A DNA stretch of 64,000 nucleotides. It comes from Hymenobacter chitinivorans DSM 11115. GTDB taxonomy: Bacteria; Bacteroidota; Bacteroidia; Cytophagales; Hymenobacteraceae. The notes under the pieces are model-generated. The model saw only the letters and a list, made by a program, of their open reading frames with translations. It had not been told where the DNA came from and ran no database searches. The stretch lies in the NCBI RefSeq assembly GCF_002797555.1, contig NZ_PGFA01000001.1, positions 1,178,001-1,242,000 on the forward strand, in the 5' to 3' direction. The position numbers were made by a program, and so were the translations under genes. Positions within the stretch are counted from its first letter, which is position 1. Each line of letters opens with the position of its first letter. Positions 43,567 to 52,816 of the stretch are shown here, piece after piece.

Positions 43567-44634
43567 ATGATAAATCTGAACCTGAACCCGGGGCGGCTGC
43601 TGCCGGCGCTGCTGCTGCTGGGACTGGGCTGCACAAGCGGGGAAGCTCCTGCTTCGGGCCCCACGCCGCCCCCGGCTACGGCCTCCACCTTTACCAACCC
43701 GCTGCTGCCCTCCGGCCCCGACCCCTGGGTGTACCAGAAAGACGGCTTTTACTACTACCTGCACACGACCAATACCAGCCTGCGCATCTGGAAAACGGCC
43801 AAGATGTCGGACCTGGGCCAGACTTCCAGCGTGCAGGCCTGGGCCCCGCCGCCCAGCGGACCGGCCTCGGGCAACCTCTGGGCCCCCGAGTTGCACTTCC
43901 TGGACGGCAAGTGGTACATCTACTACTCGGCCGGCCCCGCCGGGCCCGACCTGGGCCAGCAGCGGACCTGGGTGCTGGAAAACCCGGCCGCCGACCCCAC
44001 CACCGGCACCTGGACCGACAAAGGCCGCCTGTTCAGCCCCGCGGCCGACTTCTGGGCCATCGACGGGACGGTACTCGAGCAGAATGGCCGACGCTACTTC
44101 ATCTGGTCGGGCCACAACGGGCAGGACGGCGTGCAGCGCATCTACATCTCCGAAATGAGCAACCCCTGGACGCTCACCGGGCCGCGCGTAGAACTCTCGC
44201 ACCCGGAGTACAGCTGGGAAAATGTGGGCCCGCCCTTCGTCAATGAAGGCCCCGAAATCCTCAAGCACGGCGACAAAACCTTTCTGGTGTACTCGGCCAG
44301 CTTCTGCGGCACCGACCAGTACGCGCTGGGCATGCTCACGGCCGCCGCCACCGCCGACCCGCTGCGGCCCGCCTCCTGGACGAAGTCGGCCAAGCCGGTG
44401 TTTGCCCAGAGCCCCGCCGCCCGGGCCTACGCCACGGGCCACAACTCGTTCTTCAAGTCGAAGGACGGGCTTGAAGACTGGATTATTTACCACGCCAACT
44501 CCAACCCCAACGAGGGCTGCGTGGAAAAGCGCAACCCGCGCATGCAGAAGTTTACCTGGAACCCCGACGGTACCCCCAACTTCGGCGTGCCCGCGCCCAT
44601 CAACACGGCCCTGCCCAAGCCCGGCGGCGAATAA
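43567..44634 (+). CDS. GH43 lipoprotein, probable exo-alpha-1,5-L-arabinofuranosidase
   Basis: 355 residues from ATG 43567, with lipobox GLGC, so lipid-anchored. The five-bladed GH43 propeller carries the catalytic triad: general base Asp in SGPDPWVY, the pKa-modulating Asp in FWAIDGTV, and the acid Glu in NEGPEILKH. The stretch WAPELHFLDGKWYIYYSAG, with YFIWSGHNGQDGVQRIYIS, resembles subfamily 26 exo-acting arabinofuranosidases; this subfamily call is from memory. It would trim L-arabinose from arabino-oligosaccharides near SusCD. It lies within the same directional run as susCD and the next GH43. Confidence 0.87.
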   Translation: MINLNLNPGRLLPALLLLGLGCTSGEAPASGPTPPPATASTFTNPLLPSGPDPWVYQKDGFYYYLHTTNTSLRIWKTAKMSDLGQTSSVQAWAPPPSGPASGNLWAPELHFLDGKWYIYYSAGPAGPDLGQQRTWVLENPAADPTTGTWTDKGRLFSPAADFWAIDGTVLEQNGRRYFIWSGHNGQDGVQRIYISEMSNPWTLTGPRVELSHPEYSWENVGPPFVNEGPEILKHGDKTFLVYSASFCGTDQYALGMLTAAATADPLRPASWTKSAKPVFAQSPAARAYATGHNSFFKSKDGLEDWIIYHANSNPNEGCVEKRNPRMQKFTWNPDGTPNFGVPAPINTALPKPGGE

Positions 44635-44684
44635 CCCCGCCGCCCGACCCGCTTCCTTTTCCTCTCCCCAAATTCCCACTGGCT

Positions 44685-46376
44685 ATGCTTTTTCCCCTAC
44701 TCCGATTTCGCCCGCATACCGGCCGGGCGCTGACTTTTCTTATCGTGCTGCTCACCCTGCTGGCCCGGCCCCAGGCCCGGGCTCTGCAGGGCCTCACCGG
44801 CGTCCACGACCCGTCGACCATCGTCAAGGAAGGCAACAAATACTGGGTTTTTGCCACCGGGCAGGGCATTTACAGCATGTACTCCACCGACTTGGTCAAC
44901 TGGACGCCCGGGCCGCGGGCCGTGTTCGTGAACAACGCCTACCCGAGCTGGATCAACACCAAGGTGCCGGGCTTTACCGGCAATTTCTGGGCCCCGGAGT
45001 GCGTGTTTCGCAACGGCAAGTACTACCTCTACTATTCCTGCTCCACGTTCGGCTCCAAGGTGTCGGCCATCGGGCTGGCTACCAACGTGACGCTGGACCC
45101 CACCAGCCCCAACTACCGCTGGGAAGACCAGGGCGAGGTCGTTTCCTCTACTTCCAGCAGCGCCGCCAACGCCATTGACCCGGCCGTTTTCCAGGATTCC
45201 AACGGGGACGTGTGGCTAACCTACGGCTCGTTTTTCGGGGGCCTGCGCAGCACTCAGCTCCACGCCACCACCGGCAAGCCCCTGGGCACCACCACCTACG
45301 CGCTGGCCAACGGCGACGTGGAAGCCGCCTGCCTGACCAAGCAAGGCGCTTTTTACTACCTCTTTATCAACCGCGGAGCCTGCTGCAATGGCCTCAACAG
45401 CACCTACCACATTCGGGTGGGCCGCTCCAGTAGCGTTACCGGGCCGTTTGTGGACCAGAGTGGCGTCGATTTGAACAGTAACGGCGGCACCCTGGTGCTG
45501 GGCAGCGGGGGCCGCTACATCGGACCCGGCCACGCGGGCATCTTCACCGAGGGCGGCGTCAGCTACTTTTCCCACCACTACTACGACGGCGACGATAACG
45601 GCGCCCCCAAGCTCAGCCTGGCCCGGCTCACATGGAGCGCGGCCGGCTGGCCCGTAGTCAGCCGCGACTGGGTGACGGCGGGCCGCTACGAAATCAAGAA
45701 CCAGAACAGCAACCTGATCTGGGACGCCTGGGGCTGCACCGGCGCTTCGGGCCAGATGATTGCCCAGGGCACCCCGGCCGGGCTCGACTGCCAGCGCTGG
45801 GACTTCACGGCCCTGGGCAACGGCGAGTACAAAATTACTAATGCCCTGGGCGGGCTGGCCGCCGACGTGGCCGGCTGCTCGGCCGTGGCCGGGGCCAAGC
45901 TCCAGCTCTTTGCCTACAGCGGGGCCAACTGCCAGCGTTTCCGCATCGACCGGGCCAACGATGGTACCCTGGTGCTGGCCTCGGCCAACGGCAACCGGGT
46001 AGTGGAGGTGCCCAACGCGGCTACCACGGCCGGGCAGCAGCTGGGGTTGTGGGATTACAACGGCTGCGCCTGCCAGCACTGGAGCCTGACGGCCGTGGGC
46101 GGCACCCTGGCTACGGCCGGCAGCCAGCAGCTGTCCGGCGTGAGCCTGTACCCGGTGCCGGCCCCGCGTTCGGGCTTCACCATTGCGCTGGCCACCACGG
46201 AAGCCGGCCCCACGCGCGTGAGCGTAGCCGATGTGGCGGGGCGCATTCTGTACCAGGGCGAGTTTGGGGCCCAGCAGCAACGGCTGACGGTGGCCGCGGC
46301 CTTGCCGGCTGGTTTGTATGTAGTGCGCGTGGAGCGCGGCGGCCGCACGGCAACGCAGAAAGTGATGGTGCAGTAA
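44685..46376 (+). CDS. GH43 endo-arabinanase with ricin-type lectin and type IX sorting domain
   Basis: 563 residues with an N-terminal signal. The GH43 propeller (about 38-320) has base Asp42 (HDPSTI), Asp165 (NAIDPAVF) and acid Glu213 (DVEAACLTK). WINTKVPGFTGNFWAPECVF and the IGLATNVTLDPTSPNYRWEDQGEVV stretch match endo-1,5-alpha-L-arabinanases. A ricin B-type beta-trefoil follows (about 325-470; repeated QRW/QRF/QHW motifs). The C-terminal ~80 residues (SLYPVPAPRSGF, LPAGLYVVRVERGG, QKVMVQ) form a type IX sorting domain, so the enzyme is exported to the surface or medium. A close paralogue with the same architecture lies at 54683-56464. Confidence 0.93.
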   Translation: MLFPLLRFRPHTGRALTFLIVLLTLLARPQARALQGLTGVHDPSTIVKEGNKYWVFATGQGIYSMYSTDLVNWTPGPRAVFVNNAYPSWINTKVPGFTGNFWAPECVFRNGKYYLYYSCSTFGSKVSAIGLATNVTLDPTSPNYRWEDQGEVVSSTSSSAANAIDPAVFQDSNGDVWLTYGSFFGGLRSTQLHATTGKPLGTTTYALANGDVEAACLTKQGAFYYLFINRGACCNGLNSTYHIRVGRSSSVTGPFVDQSGVDLNSNGGTLVLGSGGRYIGPGHAGIFTEGGVSYFSHHYYDGDDNGAPKLSLARLTWSAAGWPVVSRDWVTAGRYEIKNQNSNLIWDAWGCTGASGQMIAQGTPAGLDCQRWDFTALGNGEYKITNALGGLAADVAGCSAVAGAKLQLFAYSGANCQRFRIDRANDGTLVLASANGNRVVEVPNAATTAGQQLGLWDYNGCACQHWSLTAVGGTLATAGSQQLSGVSLYPVPAPRSGFTIALATTEAGPTRVSVADVAGRILYQGEFGAQQQRLTVAAALPAGLYVVRVERGGRTATQKVMVQ

Positions 46377-46427
46377 CTAGATGACTGGCCGCAGAGAAGG
46401 AGGCAGAATGACGGAACACAATACTCG

Positions 46428-46441
46428 CACAAACGATTGTG
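46428..46441. promoter_or_regulatory. putative LacI-family operator upstream of the mutarotase
   Basis: CACAAACGATTGTG, identical to susC operator 2. Its TTG end is followed after about 20 bp by TACTTTAC (46461-46468), which could be the -7 element, so the operator would cover the -33 region. Confidence 0.75.
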
Positions 46442-46570
46442 TGAATCCGAAAACTTTATCTACTTTACGCACCTAATCACGCTGCACCAACCCGGAACAG
46501 CGCACCGGTGAAAAGCCTTTGGTTGGTGCAGTGTGTTGTCTGTGAAGATGATATACGCGGGTAAGGGTTG

Positions 46571-46584
46571 CACAATCCTTTGTT
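46571..46584. promoter_or_regulatory. degenerate operator-like site before the mutarotase
   Basis: CACAATCCTTTGTT differs from the operator at two positions. It lies 143 bp centre-to-centre from the full site at 46428. It may be a weak auxiliary site or chance. Confidence 0.4.
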
Positions 46585-46657
46585 TTGAATAATGTCCCTA
46601 AGGAGTACTAGTGCTCGTTTTCATGGTTCTGTTTCCGCTCTACCTTTTTCCCCACTC

Positions 46658-47863
46658 ATGACTAACGCTAAAAATACGGCCGGCCGAATGCTCGGGGGCA
46701 TGATTGCCGTGACCGGATTGCTGACCCTGGCCGCCTGCAACCAAACTACTTCTTCCGAGCAGCCGGCCGCTGGTGCGTCTACCCCCGCGGCCGACTCGAC
46801 GGCTACGCCACCGGCGGCTCCCACTTCCGCATCATTCGGCAAAACTTCGGACGGGACCGAGGTGCAGCTCTACACGCTGACCAACGCCCACGGCCTGAAA
46901 GCCACCATCAGCACCTACGGCGGCATCGTGACCAGCCTGCTCGTGCCCGACAAGGCCGGTACGCTCGGCGACGTCGTGCTGGGTTTCGACAACGTGAGTG
47001 GCTACCAGAGCCCCGAGTACCAGAAAGCCGGGCCCTACTTCGGCGCGTTGATCGGGCGCTACGGCAACCGCATTGCCAAGGGGCAGTTTACCCTGGAGGG
47101 CCAGCAATATACGCTGGCCAAGAACAACGGGCCCAACCACCTGCACGGCGGGCTCAAGGGCTTCGACAAGGTTATCTGGCAGGCCGAGCCCGGCACCTCG
47201 GCCCAGGGCCAGAGCCTGAAGCTGACCTACCTGAGCAAGGACGGGGAAGAAGGCTACCCCGGCAACCTGCGTGTGACGGTGACCTACACGCTGACCACGA
47301 CCGACGAGCTGCGCATCGACTACACCGCCACCACCGACAAAGCCACGCCCGTCAATTTGACCAACCACAGCTACTTCAACCTCAGCGCCGGCCAGAGCAA
47401 AGACGTGCTAGGCCACCAAGTGCGCCTGGCCGCCGACAAATACACCGTTGTGGATGCCGACCTGATTCCGACCGGGGAGCTGCGCGCCGTGAAGGGGACG
47501 CCTTTCGACTTTACTACGCCCCACGCCATTGGGGAGCGGATTGCGCAGGTGCCCGGTGGCTACGACCACAACTGGGTCCTGAACCAACCCACCGGGATGC
47601 ACCCGGCGGCCACGGTGCACGAGCCCACCTCGGGCCGCACCATGACGGTAACGACCACCGAGCCCGGCATCCAGTTCTACACCGGCAACTTCCTGGCCGG
47701 CACGCTCACGGGCAAGGGCGGCACGGTCTACGGTAAGCACGCGGGCTTCTGCCTCGAAACCCAGCACTTCCCCGATTCGCCCAACCAGCCCACATTCCCC
47801 AGCACCACGCTGCAGCCCGGCCAGACTCTGCAGTCGACTACCAGCTACAGGTTTTCCTGGTAG
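46658..47863 (+). CDS. galM: aldose 1-epimerase (mutarotase) lipoprotein
   Basis: 401 residues from ATG 46658; an upstream in-frame extension lacks a sensible leader. A lipobox (LAAC) makes this a secreted lipoprotein, followed by a Ser/Thr/Pro/Ala linker. The GalM fold shows ISTYGGIVTSLLVPD, IGRYGNRIAKGQF, NHLHGGLKGFDKVIW (substrate His), LTNHSYFNLSAG (catalytic His) and GYDHNWVLN. Near the end GKHAGFCLETQHFPDSPNQP carries the catalytic Glu. It speeds interconversion of sugar anomers, here probably released L-arabinose in the periplasm, supplying the anomer the isomerase or transporter prefers. Confidence 0.93.
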   Translation: MTNAKNTAGRMLGGMIAVTGLLTLAACNQTTSSEQPAAGASTPAADSTATPPAAPTSASFGKTSDGTEVQLYTLTNAHGLKATISTYGGIVTSLLVPDKAGTLGDVVLGFDNVSGYQSPEYQKAGPYFGALIGRYGNRIAKGQFTLEGQQYTLAKNNGPNHLHGGLKGFDKVIWQAEPGTSAQGQSLKLTYLSKDGEEGYPGNLRVTVTYTLTTTDELRIDYTATTDKATPVNLTNHSYFNLSAGQSKDVLGHQVRLAADKYTVVDADLIPTGELRAVKGTPFDFTTPHAIGERIAQVPGGYDHNWVLNQPTGMHPAATVHEPTSGRTMTVTTTEPGIQFYTGNFLAGTLTGKGGTVYGKHAGFCLETQHFPDSPNQPTFPSTTLQPGQTLQSTTSYRFSW

Positions 47864-48104
47864 GGGCGCGTTGCCCGCGCCGGGTCGTTGTTTTTCCTGT
47901 CCATAACCACGTAGCCGAGCGTTGTTGCCCGTCCCCGCCGCTGCAAGGAGCCGCCTATTTCGGCAGTAAGCTTCCGCAACCCCAGACCAACCTTGGAAGA
48001 GGGGAATTAGTAATACTCCTGCCTCATTTCCGGGCGCGGCGGGCACAGGGCCGGTCTTCGTATTTCATCCACTTAATGTCGGGTGCCTGCCAGGCGCCCC
48101 TACT

Positions 48105-49802
48105 ATGCAAACCTCCGACTCCTACGTTATTGGCATCGACTACGGCACCGACTCCGTGCGGGCCCTGCTGGTGAATGCCCGCACCGGCGCCGAAATTGCC
48201 CAGGCCGTGCACCCGTACGCCCGCTGGAAAGAGCAGCGCTACTGCAACGCGGCCCAAAATCAGTTTCGCCAGCACCCTCTCGACCATATCGAAGGCCTGG
48301 AAGCCACCGTGCGTCAGGTCGCTAGTCACGTGCCCGCCGAGCAAATCGTGGGTTTGGCCGTGGACACTACCGGCTCGACGCCCGGCCCCGTGAACGAGCA
48401 GGGCGTGGCCCTGGCTTTGCTGCCCGAATTTGCCGAGAATCCCAACGCCATGTTCGTGCTCTGGAAAGACCACACTGCCCTGGCCGAGGCGGCCGAAATC
48501 AACCAGAAGGCCCGCACCTGGGGCGGCGACGACTACACCCGCTACGAGGGCGGTATCTACTCCTCGGAGTGGTTCTGGGCCAAAATCATGCACGTGACCC
48601 GCCAGGATGCTGCCGTGGCCCAGGCCGCCTACTCCTGGATGGAGCACTGCGACTGGCTCACGCTGCTGCTCACCGGCGCCGATTTACACACCTTCAAGCG
48701 CAGCCGCTGCGCCGCCGGCCACAAGGCCATGTGGCACCACAACTGGGGCGGCCTGCCGATGGAGCAGTTTATCGTGGAGCTCGAACCCAAGCTCACCCTG
48801 CTGCGCGGCCACTTGTACCAGGACACGTTTACGGCCGACGAAGTAGCCGGCCACCTCTCCGAGGAATGGGCCACCCGCCTGGGCCTCACCACCAAAACCG
48901 TGGTGGCCGTGGGTACTTTCGACGCCCACGCCGGGGCCGTAGCCGGCGAAATCGAGGCCTACTCGATGGTGAAAGTAATGGGCACCAGCACCTGCGACAT
49001 CGTGGTGGCTCCCATGGATGAAGTCGGCGACAAGCTCGTGCCCGGCATCTGCGGGCAGGTCGACGGCTCGGTGATTCCGGGCATGCTGGGCCTGGAAGCG
49101 GGGCAGTCGGCGGTGGGTGATTTGCTGGCCTGGTTCCGGCAGGTCATTGAGTGGCCGCTGAGCACCATGCTGGCTTCCTCGAAAGTGCTGAGCCCGGCCA
49201 TGCAGCAGGCCCTGCGCCAGGAAATGAACGACAATCTGCTGGTGGAGCTCACCAAGGCCGCCGCGGCCATCGACCCGGCCGAAACCACCGTGCTGGCCCT
49301 CGACTGGGTAAACGGCCGCCGCACGCCCGACGCCAACCAGGCCCTGAAAGGCGCCCTGATGAATCTGACGATGGGCACCACGGCCCCGCACATTTTCCGG
49401 GCCCTGGTAGAAGCCATCTGCTACGGCTCCAAGCAAATCGTGGAGCGCTTCGAGCAGAATGGCGTGCCCATCAAGCAAGTAATCGGGCTGGGCGGGGTGG
49501 CCAAGAAATCGGCTTTCATGATGCAAACCCTGGCCGACGTGCTCAACCGCCCCATCAAAGTAGCCGAGTCGGACCAGGCCCCGGCCCTGGGCGCGGCCAT
49601 GTACGCAGCCGTAGCGGCTGGCGTGCACCCCGATGTGGTTTCGGCACAGAAGGCAATGGGCAACGGCTTTGCCGAAAGCTACGAGCCCAACCCCGCCCGC
49701 GTGGCCGATTACCAGCGCCGCTACGAGCAGTATCAGGCCTTCGGGCAGTACGTGGAGCAAGCCACGCTACGTGAGCCGGTAGAAGCCGAAGTATCGGCCT
49801 AG
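48105..49802 (+). CDS. araB: ribulokinase
   Basis: 565 residues, full-length FGGY-family kinase. The N-terminal ATPase motif is YVIGIDYGTDSVRALLVNA. GLAVDTTGSTPGPV, FVLWKDHTA and YEGGIYSSEWFWAKIMHV resemble L-ribulokinases rather than xylulokinases. VGTFDAHAGAVAGEI holds the catalytic Asp. The C-terminal FGGY signature region is IKQVIGLGGVAKKSAFMMQT, with the final PALGAAMYAAVAAG. It phosphorylates L-ribulose to L-ribulose-5-phosphate. It starts the araB-araD-araA-transporter run, but is separated from araD by 357 bp containing a remarkable repeat array. Confidence 0.95.
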   Translation: MQTSDSYVIGIDYGTDSVRALLVNARTGAEIAQAVHPYARWKEQRYCNAAQNQFRQHPLDHIEGLEATVRQVASHVPAEQIVGLAVDTTGSTPGPVNEQGVALALLPEFAENPNAMFVLWKDHTALAEAAEINQKARTWGGDDYTRYEGGIYSSEWFWAKIMHVTRQDAAVAQAAYSWMEHCDWLTLLLTGADLHTFKRSRCAAGHKAMWHHNWGGLPMEQFIVELEPKLTLLRGHLYQDTFTADEVAGHLSEEWATRLGLTTKTVVAVGTFDAHAGAVAGEIEAYSMVKVMGTSTCDIVVAPMDEVGDKLVPGICGQVDGSVIPGMLGLEAGQSAVGDLLAWFRQVIEWPLSTMLASSKVLSPAMQQALRQEMNDNLLVELTKAAAAIDPAETTVLALDWVNGRRTPDANQALKGALMNLTMGTTAPHIFRALVEAICYGSKQIVERFEQNGVPIKQVIGLGGVAKKSAFMMQTLADVLNRPIKVAESDQAPALGAAMYAAVAAGVHPDVVSAQKAMGNGFAESYEPNPARVADYQRRYEQYQAFGQYVEQATLREPVEAEVSA

Positions 49803-49862
49803 CCGGTGAGCTGCACCCGCCGCCAAGCGCGGTAAAGCCCTCAAACGTTCTTCGCAAAGACT

Positions 49863-50093
49863 GTTTTGGTGCTTTAAACCGCCAAAACACCGATTCGAAT
49901 GACCATTTCGGTCATCCGAATCAGCAAAACACCGATCGGAATCACCAAAATGGTCATCCGAATGACCAAAATACCGATCGGAATGACCGAAATGGTGATT
50001 TAAATCGCCAAAACACCGATTCGAATGACCATTTCGGTGATTTAAATCGCCAAAACAGTGATTCGAATCACCGAAATGGTCATTCCGACAACC
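49863..50093. repeat. 11-unit array of 21-bp near-palindromic repeats
   Basis: Eleven consecutive units of exactly 21 bp (starts 49863, 49884, 49905, 49926, 49947, 49968, 49989, 50010, 50031, 50052, 50073) fill most of the araB-araD gap. Units begin with AAAAC/GAAAT/ATTTC-type words, then a dyad such as GGTCATCCGAATGACC or GTGATTCGAATCAC, and end in CC. Units at 49884 and 50010 are identical; others differ mostly by changes that keep the dyad. A reading frame through it is broken by TAA codons. It is not a CRISPR array: there are no constant repeats with unrelated spacers. Confidence 0.9.
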
Positions 50094-50159
50094 TCCCTAG
50101 CCTAGTCAATCCGGATAAACCGGCTACTGAGCCTACCAGAACGGCTATAAATCAGTGCT

Positions 50160-50861
50160 ATGAGCCACTACCAAGAACTTAAACAGGCCTGCTACGCGGC
50201 CAACATGCAGCTGCCCGAACTGGGGCTGGTGCTCTTCACCTTCGGCAACGCCAGCGTCGTGGACCGCCAGAACCGGGTGTTTGCCATCAAGCCCAGCGGG
50301 GTGCCCTACGCCACGCTCAAGGCCGAGGACATTGTCATCGTCGATTTCAGCGGCAAGGTAGTGGAAGGGGAGAAGCGGCCCTCGTCGGATACCAAAACCC
50401 ACGCCGTGCTGTATGCCCACTGGGAGCATATCGGGGGCATCGTGCACACCCACAGCACCTACGCCACGGCCTGGGCCCAGGCCCAGCTCGACATCCCGAT
50501 TCTGGGTACCACCCACGCCGACCACCTCACGGCCGATATTCCCTGCGCCCCGCCCATGGACGACCAGATGATAGCCGGCGACTACGAGCACCAGACCGGC
50601 TGGCAGATCATCAACGAGTTTCAGCGCCGCGGCTTCTCGCCGGAGGAAGTGGAAATGGTGCTGCTCAGCAACCACGCGCCCTTTACCTGGGGCAAAACCG
50701 TGGAAAAAGCCGTGTACAACAGCGCCGTACTCGAAGAAGTGGCCCGCATGGCCTACCTCAGCTGCACCCTGCGCCCCGACGTGCCCCGCCTCAAGCAGGC
50801 TTTAATTCAGAAGCACTACGAGCGCAAGCACGGCCTGCATTCCTACTACGGCCAGAGCTAG
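50160..50861 (+). CDS. araD: L-ribulose-5-phosphate 4-epimerase
   Basis: 233 residues, full-length class II aldolase family. TFGNASVVDRQNRVFAIKPSG carries the GN and phosphate-binding KPSG motifs. The zinc His residues lie in GGIVHTHSTYATAWAQA and in the distal SNHAPFTWGKTVEKAVYNSAVLEEVA, and GTTHADHLTADIPC with YGQS at the C-terminus complete the epimerase pattern. It converts L-ribulose-5-phosphate to D-xylulose-5-phosphate for the pentose phosphate pathway. It lies between araB and araA, each gap holding a different repeat element. Confidence 0.96.
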   Translation: MSHYQELKQACYAANMQLPELGLVLFTFGNASVVDRQNRVFAIKPSGVPYATLKAEDIVIVDFSGKVVEGEKRPSSDTKTHAVLYAHWEHIGGIVHTHSTYATAWAQAQLDIPILGTTHADHLTADIPCAPPMDDQMIAGDYEHQTGWQIINEFQRRGFSPEEVEMVLLSNHAPFTWGKTVEKAVYNSAVLEEVARMAYLSCTLRPDVPRLKQALIQKHYERKHGLHSYYGQS

Positions 50862-50879
50862 GAAATAGAATTTTAGAGT

Positions 50880-51058
50880 TAGTCGAGTTCCCCTCCTCAG
50901 ATGAGGAGGGGTGCCCGAAGGGCGGGGTGGTTGATACGACTGAACGACTTTTAAGCACTAGCTCTAATCCTTCCAACTCACCCAACGATTTTCTAGCTCT
51001 AGCTGACCACCCCGCCCTTCGGGCACCCCTCCTTGAAGGAAGGAGGGGAACTCGACTA
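50880..51058. repeat. bipartite inverted-repeat element between araD and araA
   Basis: Two arms of about 52 bp (50880-50931 and 51006-51058) are near-perfect reverse complements. Both contain GTGCCCGAAGGGCGGGGTGG or its complement. Each arm also contains its own hairpin (CCTCCTC-GAGGAGG left; CCTCCTT-AAGGAGG right). The ~75-bp centre shows nothing I can assign. It resembles dispersed intergenic palindrome pairs of this phylum. Confidence 0.8.
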
Positions 51059-51121
51059 GCTTTCTAGCTGGCCAACTCCCATCATAACTCTAAACCACCC
51101 AAGGTTTTCACCTCCGATACC

Positions 51122-52612
51122 ATGATTGACATTTCCACCTACGAAGCCTGGTTTATCACCGGCAGCCAGCACCTCTACGGCCCCGAAACCCTGGAGCAGG
51201 TAGCCCGGCACTCCCAGCAGATTGCTGAGGCCCTGGGCTCGGCCCTGCCGATTAAAATCGTGTACAAAGACGTACTGACCGGCCCCGACGCTATTACCAA
51301 GCTGATTCAGGAAGCCAATACGACGCCCAACTGCGTGGGTCTGATTGCCTGGATGCACACCTTCTCACCGGCCAAAATGTGGATCAACGGGCTGAAGATT
51401 CTGCAGAAGCCCCTGGCCCATTTGCACACCCAGTTCAACCGCGACATTCCCTGGCAGGACATCGACATGGACTTCATGAACACCAACCAGTCGGCCCACG
51501 GCGACCGGGAGTTTGGTTTCATCGGGGCCCGCTTGAAGCTGAAGCGCAAGGTAGTGGTAGGTCATTGGCAGAGCCCCGACGTGCACGAGCGGCTGAGCAT
51601 TTGGGCCCGCGCCGCCTGCGCCTGGGCCGACTGGCAGGGAGCCCGCATCGTGCGCTTCGGCGACAACATGCGCTACGTGGCCGTTACGGAAGGCGACAAA
51701 GTGGAAGCCGAGCTCAAGTTTGGCTACTCGGTCAACACCTACGGCATCGGGGATTTGGTGGCCGTGATTAACGCCGCCACCGACGAGCAGGTAAACGAGT
51801 TGCTGGCCACCTACGAGCAGGAATACGAGCTGGGTGACTCGCTCAAGGAAGGCGGGGAGCAGCGGGAGAGTCTGCGCGAGGCGGCCCGGATTGAGGTGGG
51901 CCTGCGGCAGTTTCTGCAGGACACCAAGGCCATCGGCTTCACCGACACCTTCGAGGATTTGCACGGCATGGCCCAGCTGCCCGGCATTGCTACCCAGCGC
52001 CTGATGGCCGAGGGCTACGGCTTCGGCGGCGAGGGCGACTGGAAAACCTCGGCCCTGGTGCGGGCCATGAAGGTAATGGGCGCCGGCCTGCCCGGGGGCA
52101 ACTCCTTTATGGAAGACTACACCTACCACTTCCAGCCCGGCAACGAGCTGGTGCTGGGCTCCCACATGCTGGAAATCTGCCCGACCATTGCCCAGGGCAA
52201 GCCCCGGGTGGAAGTGCACCCGCTGGGCATCGGTGGCAAGGCCGACCCGGCCCGCCTGGTGTTCAACTGCCCCGCCGGCCCGGCCCTGAATGCCACCATC
52301 GTGGATCTTGGGCACCGTTTCCGGCTGGTGGTCAACGAAGTGGAAGCCGTGGCCCCCGAGCAGGACTTGCCCAAGCTGCCCGTGGCCCGGGTGCTCTGGC
52401 AGGTGAAGCCCAGCCTGAGCGTGGGCGCGGCGGCCTGGATTCTGGCCGGTGGGGCCCACCACACCGGCTACAGCCAGAACCTGACCGCCGAATACCTCGA
52501 AGACTTCGCCGAAATGGCCGGCATCGAGTACGTCATCATCGACGACGAAACCAAGCTGCGCACCTTCAAAAACGAGCTCCGCTACAACGACGTGGCCTTC
52601 GGTGGCCGGTAA
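51122..52612 (+). CDS. araA: L-arabinose isomerase
   Basis: 496 residues, the usual length. The start [20 protein letters not shown] is characteristic. [21 protein letters not shown] and [33 protein letters not shown] match the family's substrate and metal region. [19 protein letters not shown] and [29 protein letters not shown] hold the metal-binding Glu and His residues. It converts L-arabinose to L-ribulose in the cytoplasm. Confidence 0.97.
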   Translation: MIDISTYEAWFITGSQHLYGPETLEQVARHSQQIAEALGSALPIKIVYKDVLTGPDAITKLIQEANTTPNCVGLIAWMHTFSPAKMWINGLKILQKPLAHLHTQFNRDIPWQDIDMDFMNTNQSAHGDREFGFIGARLKLKRKVVVGHWQSPDVHERLSIWARAACAWADWQGARIVRFGDNMRYVAVTEGDKVEAELKFGYSVNTYGIGDLVAVINAATDEQVNELLATYEQEYELGDSLKEGGEQRESLREAARIEVGLRQFLQDTKAIGFTDTFEDLHGMAQLPGIATQRLMAEGYGFGGEGDWKTSALVRAMKVMGAGLPGGNSFMEDYTYHFQPGNELVLGSHMLEICPTIAQGKPRVEVHPLGIGGKADPARLVFNCPAGPALNATIVDLGHRFRLVVNEVEAVAPEQDLPKLPVARVLWQVKPSLSVGAAAWILAGGAHHTGYSQNLTAEYLEDFAEMAGIEYVIIDDETKLRTFKNELRYNDVAFGGR

Positions 52613-52640
52613 GACTGGCTTATGCTGCTCTAAACCAACC

Positions 52641-52756
52641 AGAACGTCATGTCGAGCCCTGCGAGACATCTCGCGTGCTGACGTTGCAATGATAACCTGA
52701 TTACTACTGCAACGATTCGAGCGAGATGCTTCGGCTACGCCTCTGCATGACGTTCT
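52641..52756. repeat. inverted-repeat element between araA and the symporter gene
   Basis: Outer arms AGAACGTCATG (52641-52651) and CATGACGTTCT (52746-52756) are perfect complements. Inner words CATCTCGC/GCGAGATG and CGTTGCA/TGCAACG also pair, so the whole ~116 bp can fold. A T-run follows the right arm, so it may also end transcription from araA. It differs in sequence from the other repeat elements in the window. Confidence 0.75.
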
Positions 52757-52816
52757 TTTTTGCCCGGAATTCCTTTTACACCCGCTTCTTTACCTCCAAA
52801 TTCCCCGCCCACTTTC

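Noticed and set aside
46571-46584. Full-strength second operator before the mutarotase
   Set aside because: Two mismatches, including loss of the right-hand final G. Kept only as a weak site.
49884-50000. Heptapeptide-repeat coding sequence (reading KTPIRMT ISVIRIS KTPIGIT and so on)
   Set aside because: TAA stops occur twice in this frame and no conventional upstream start exists. The conserved feature is the DNA dyad, not the peptide.
49863-50093. CRISPR array
   Set aside because: There are no constant repeats separated by unique spacers, units abut at 21 bp, and no cas genes are present.
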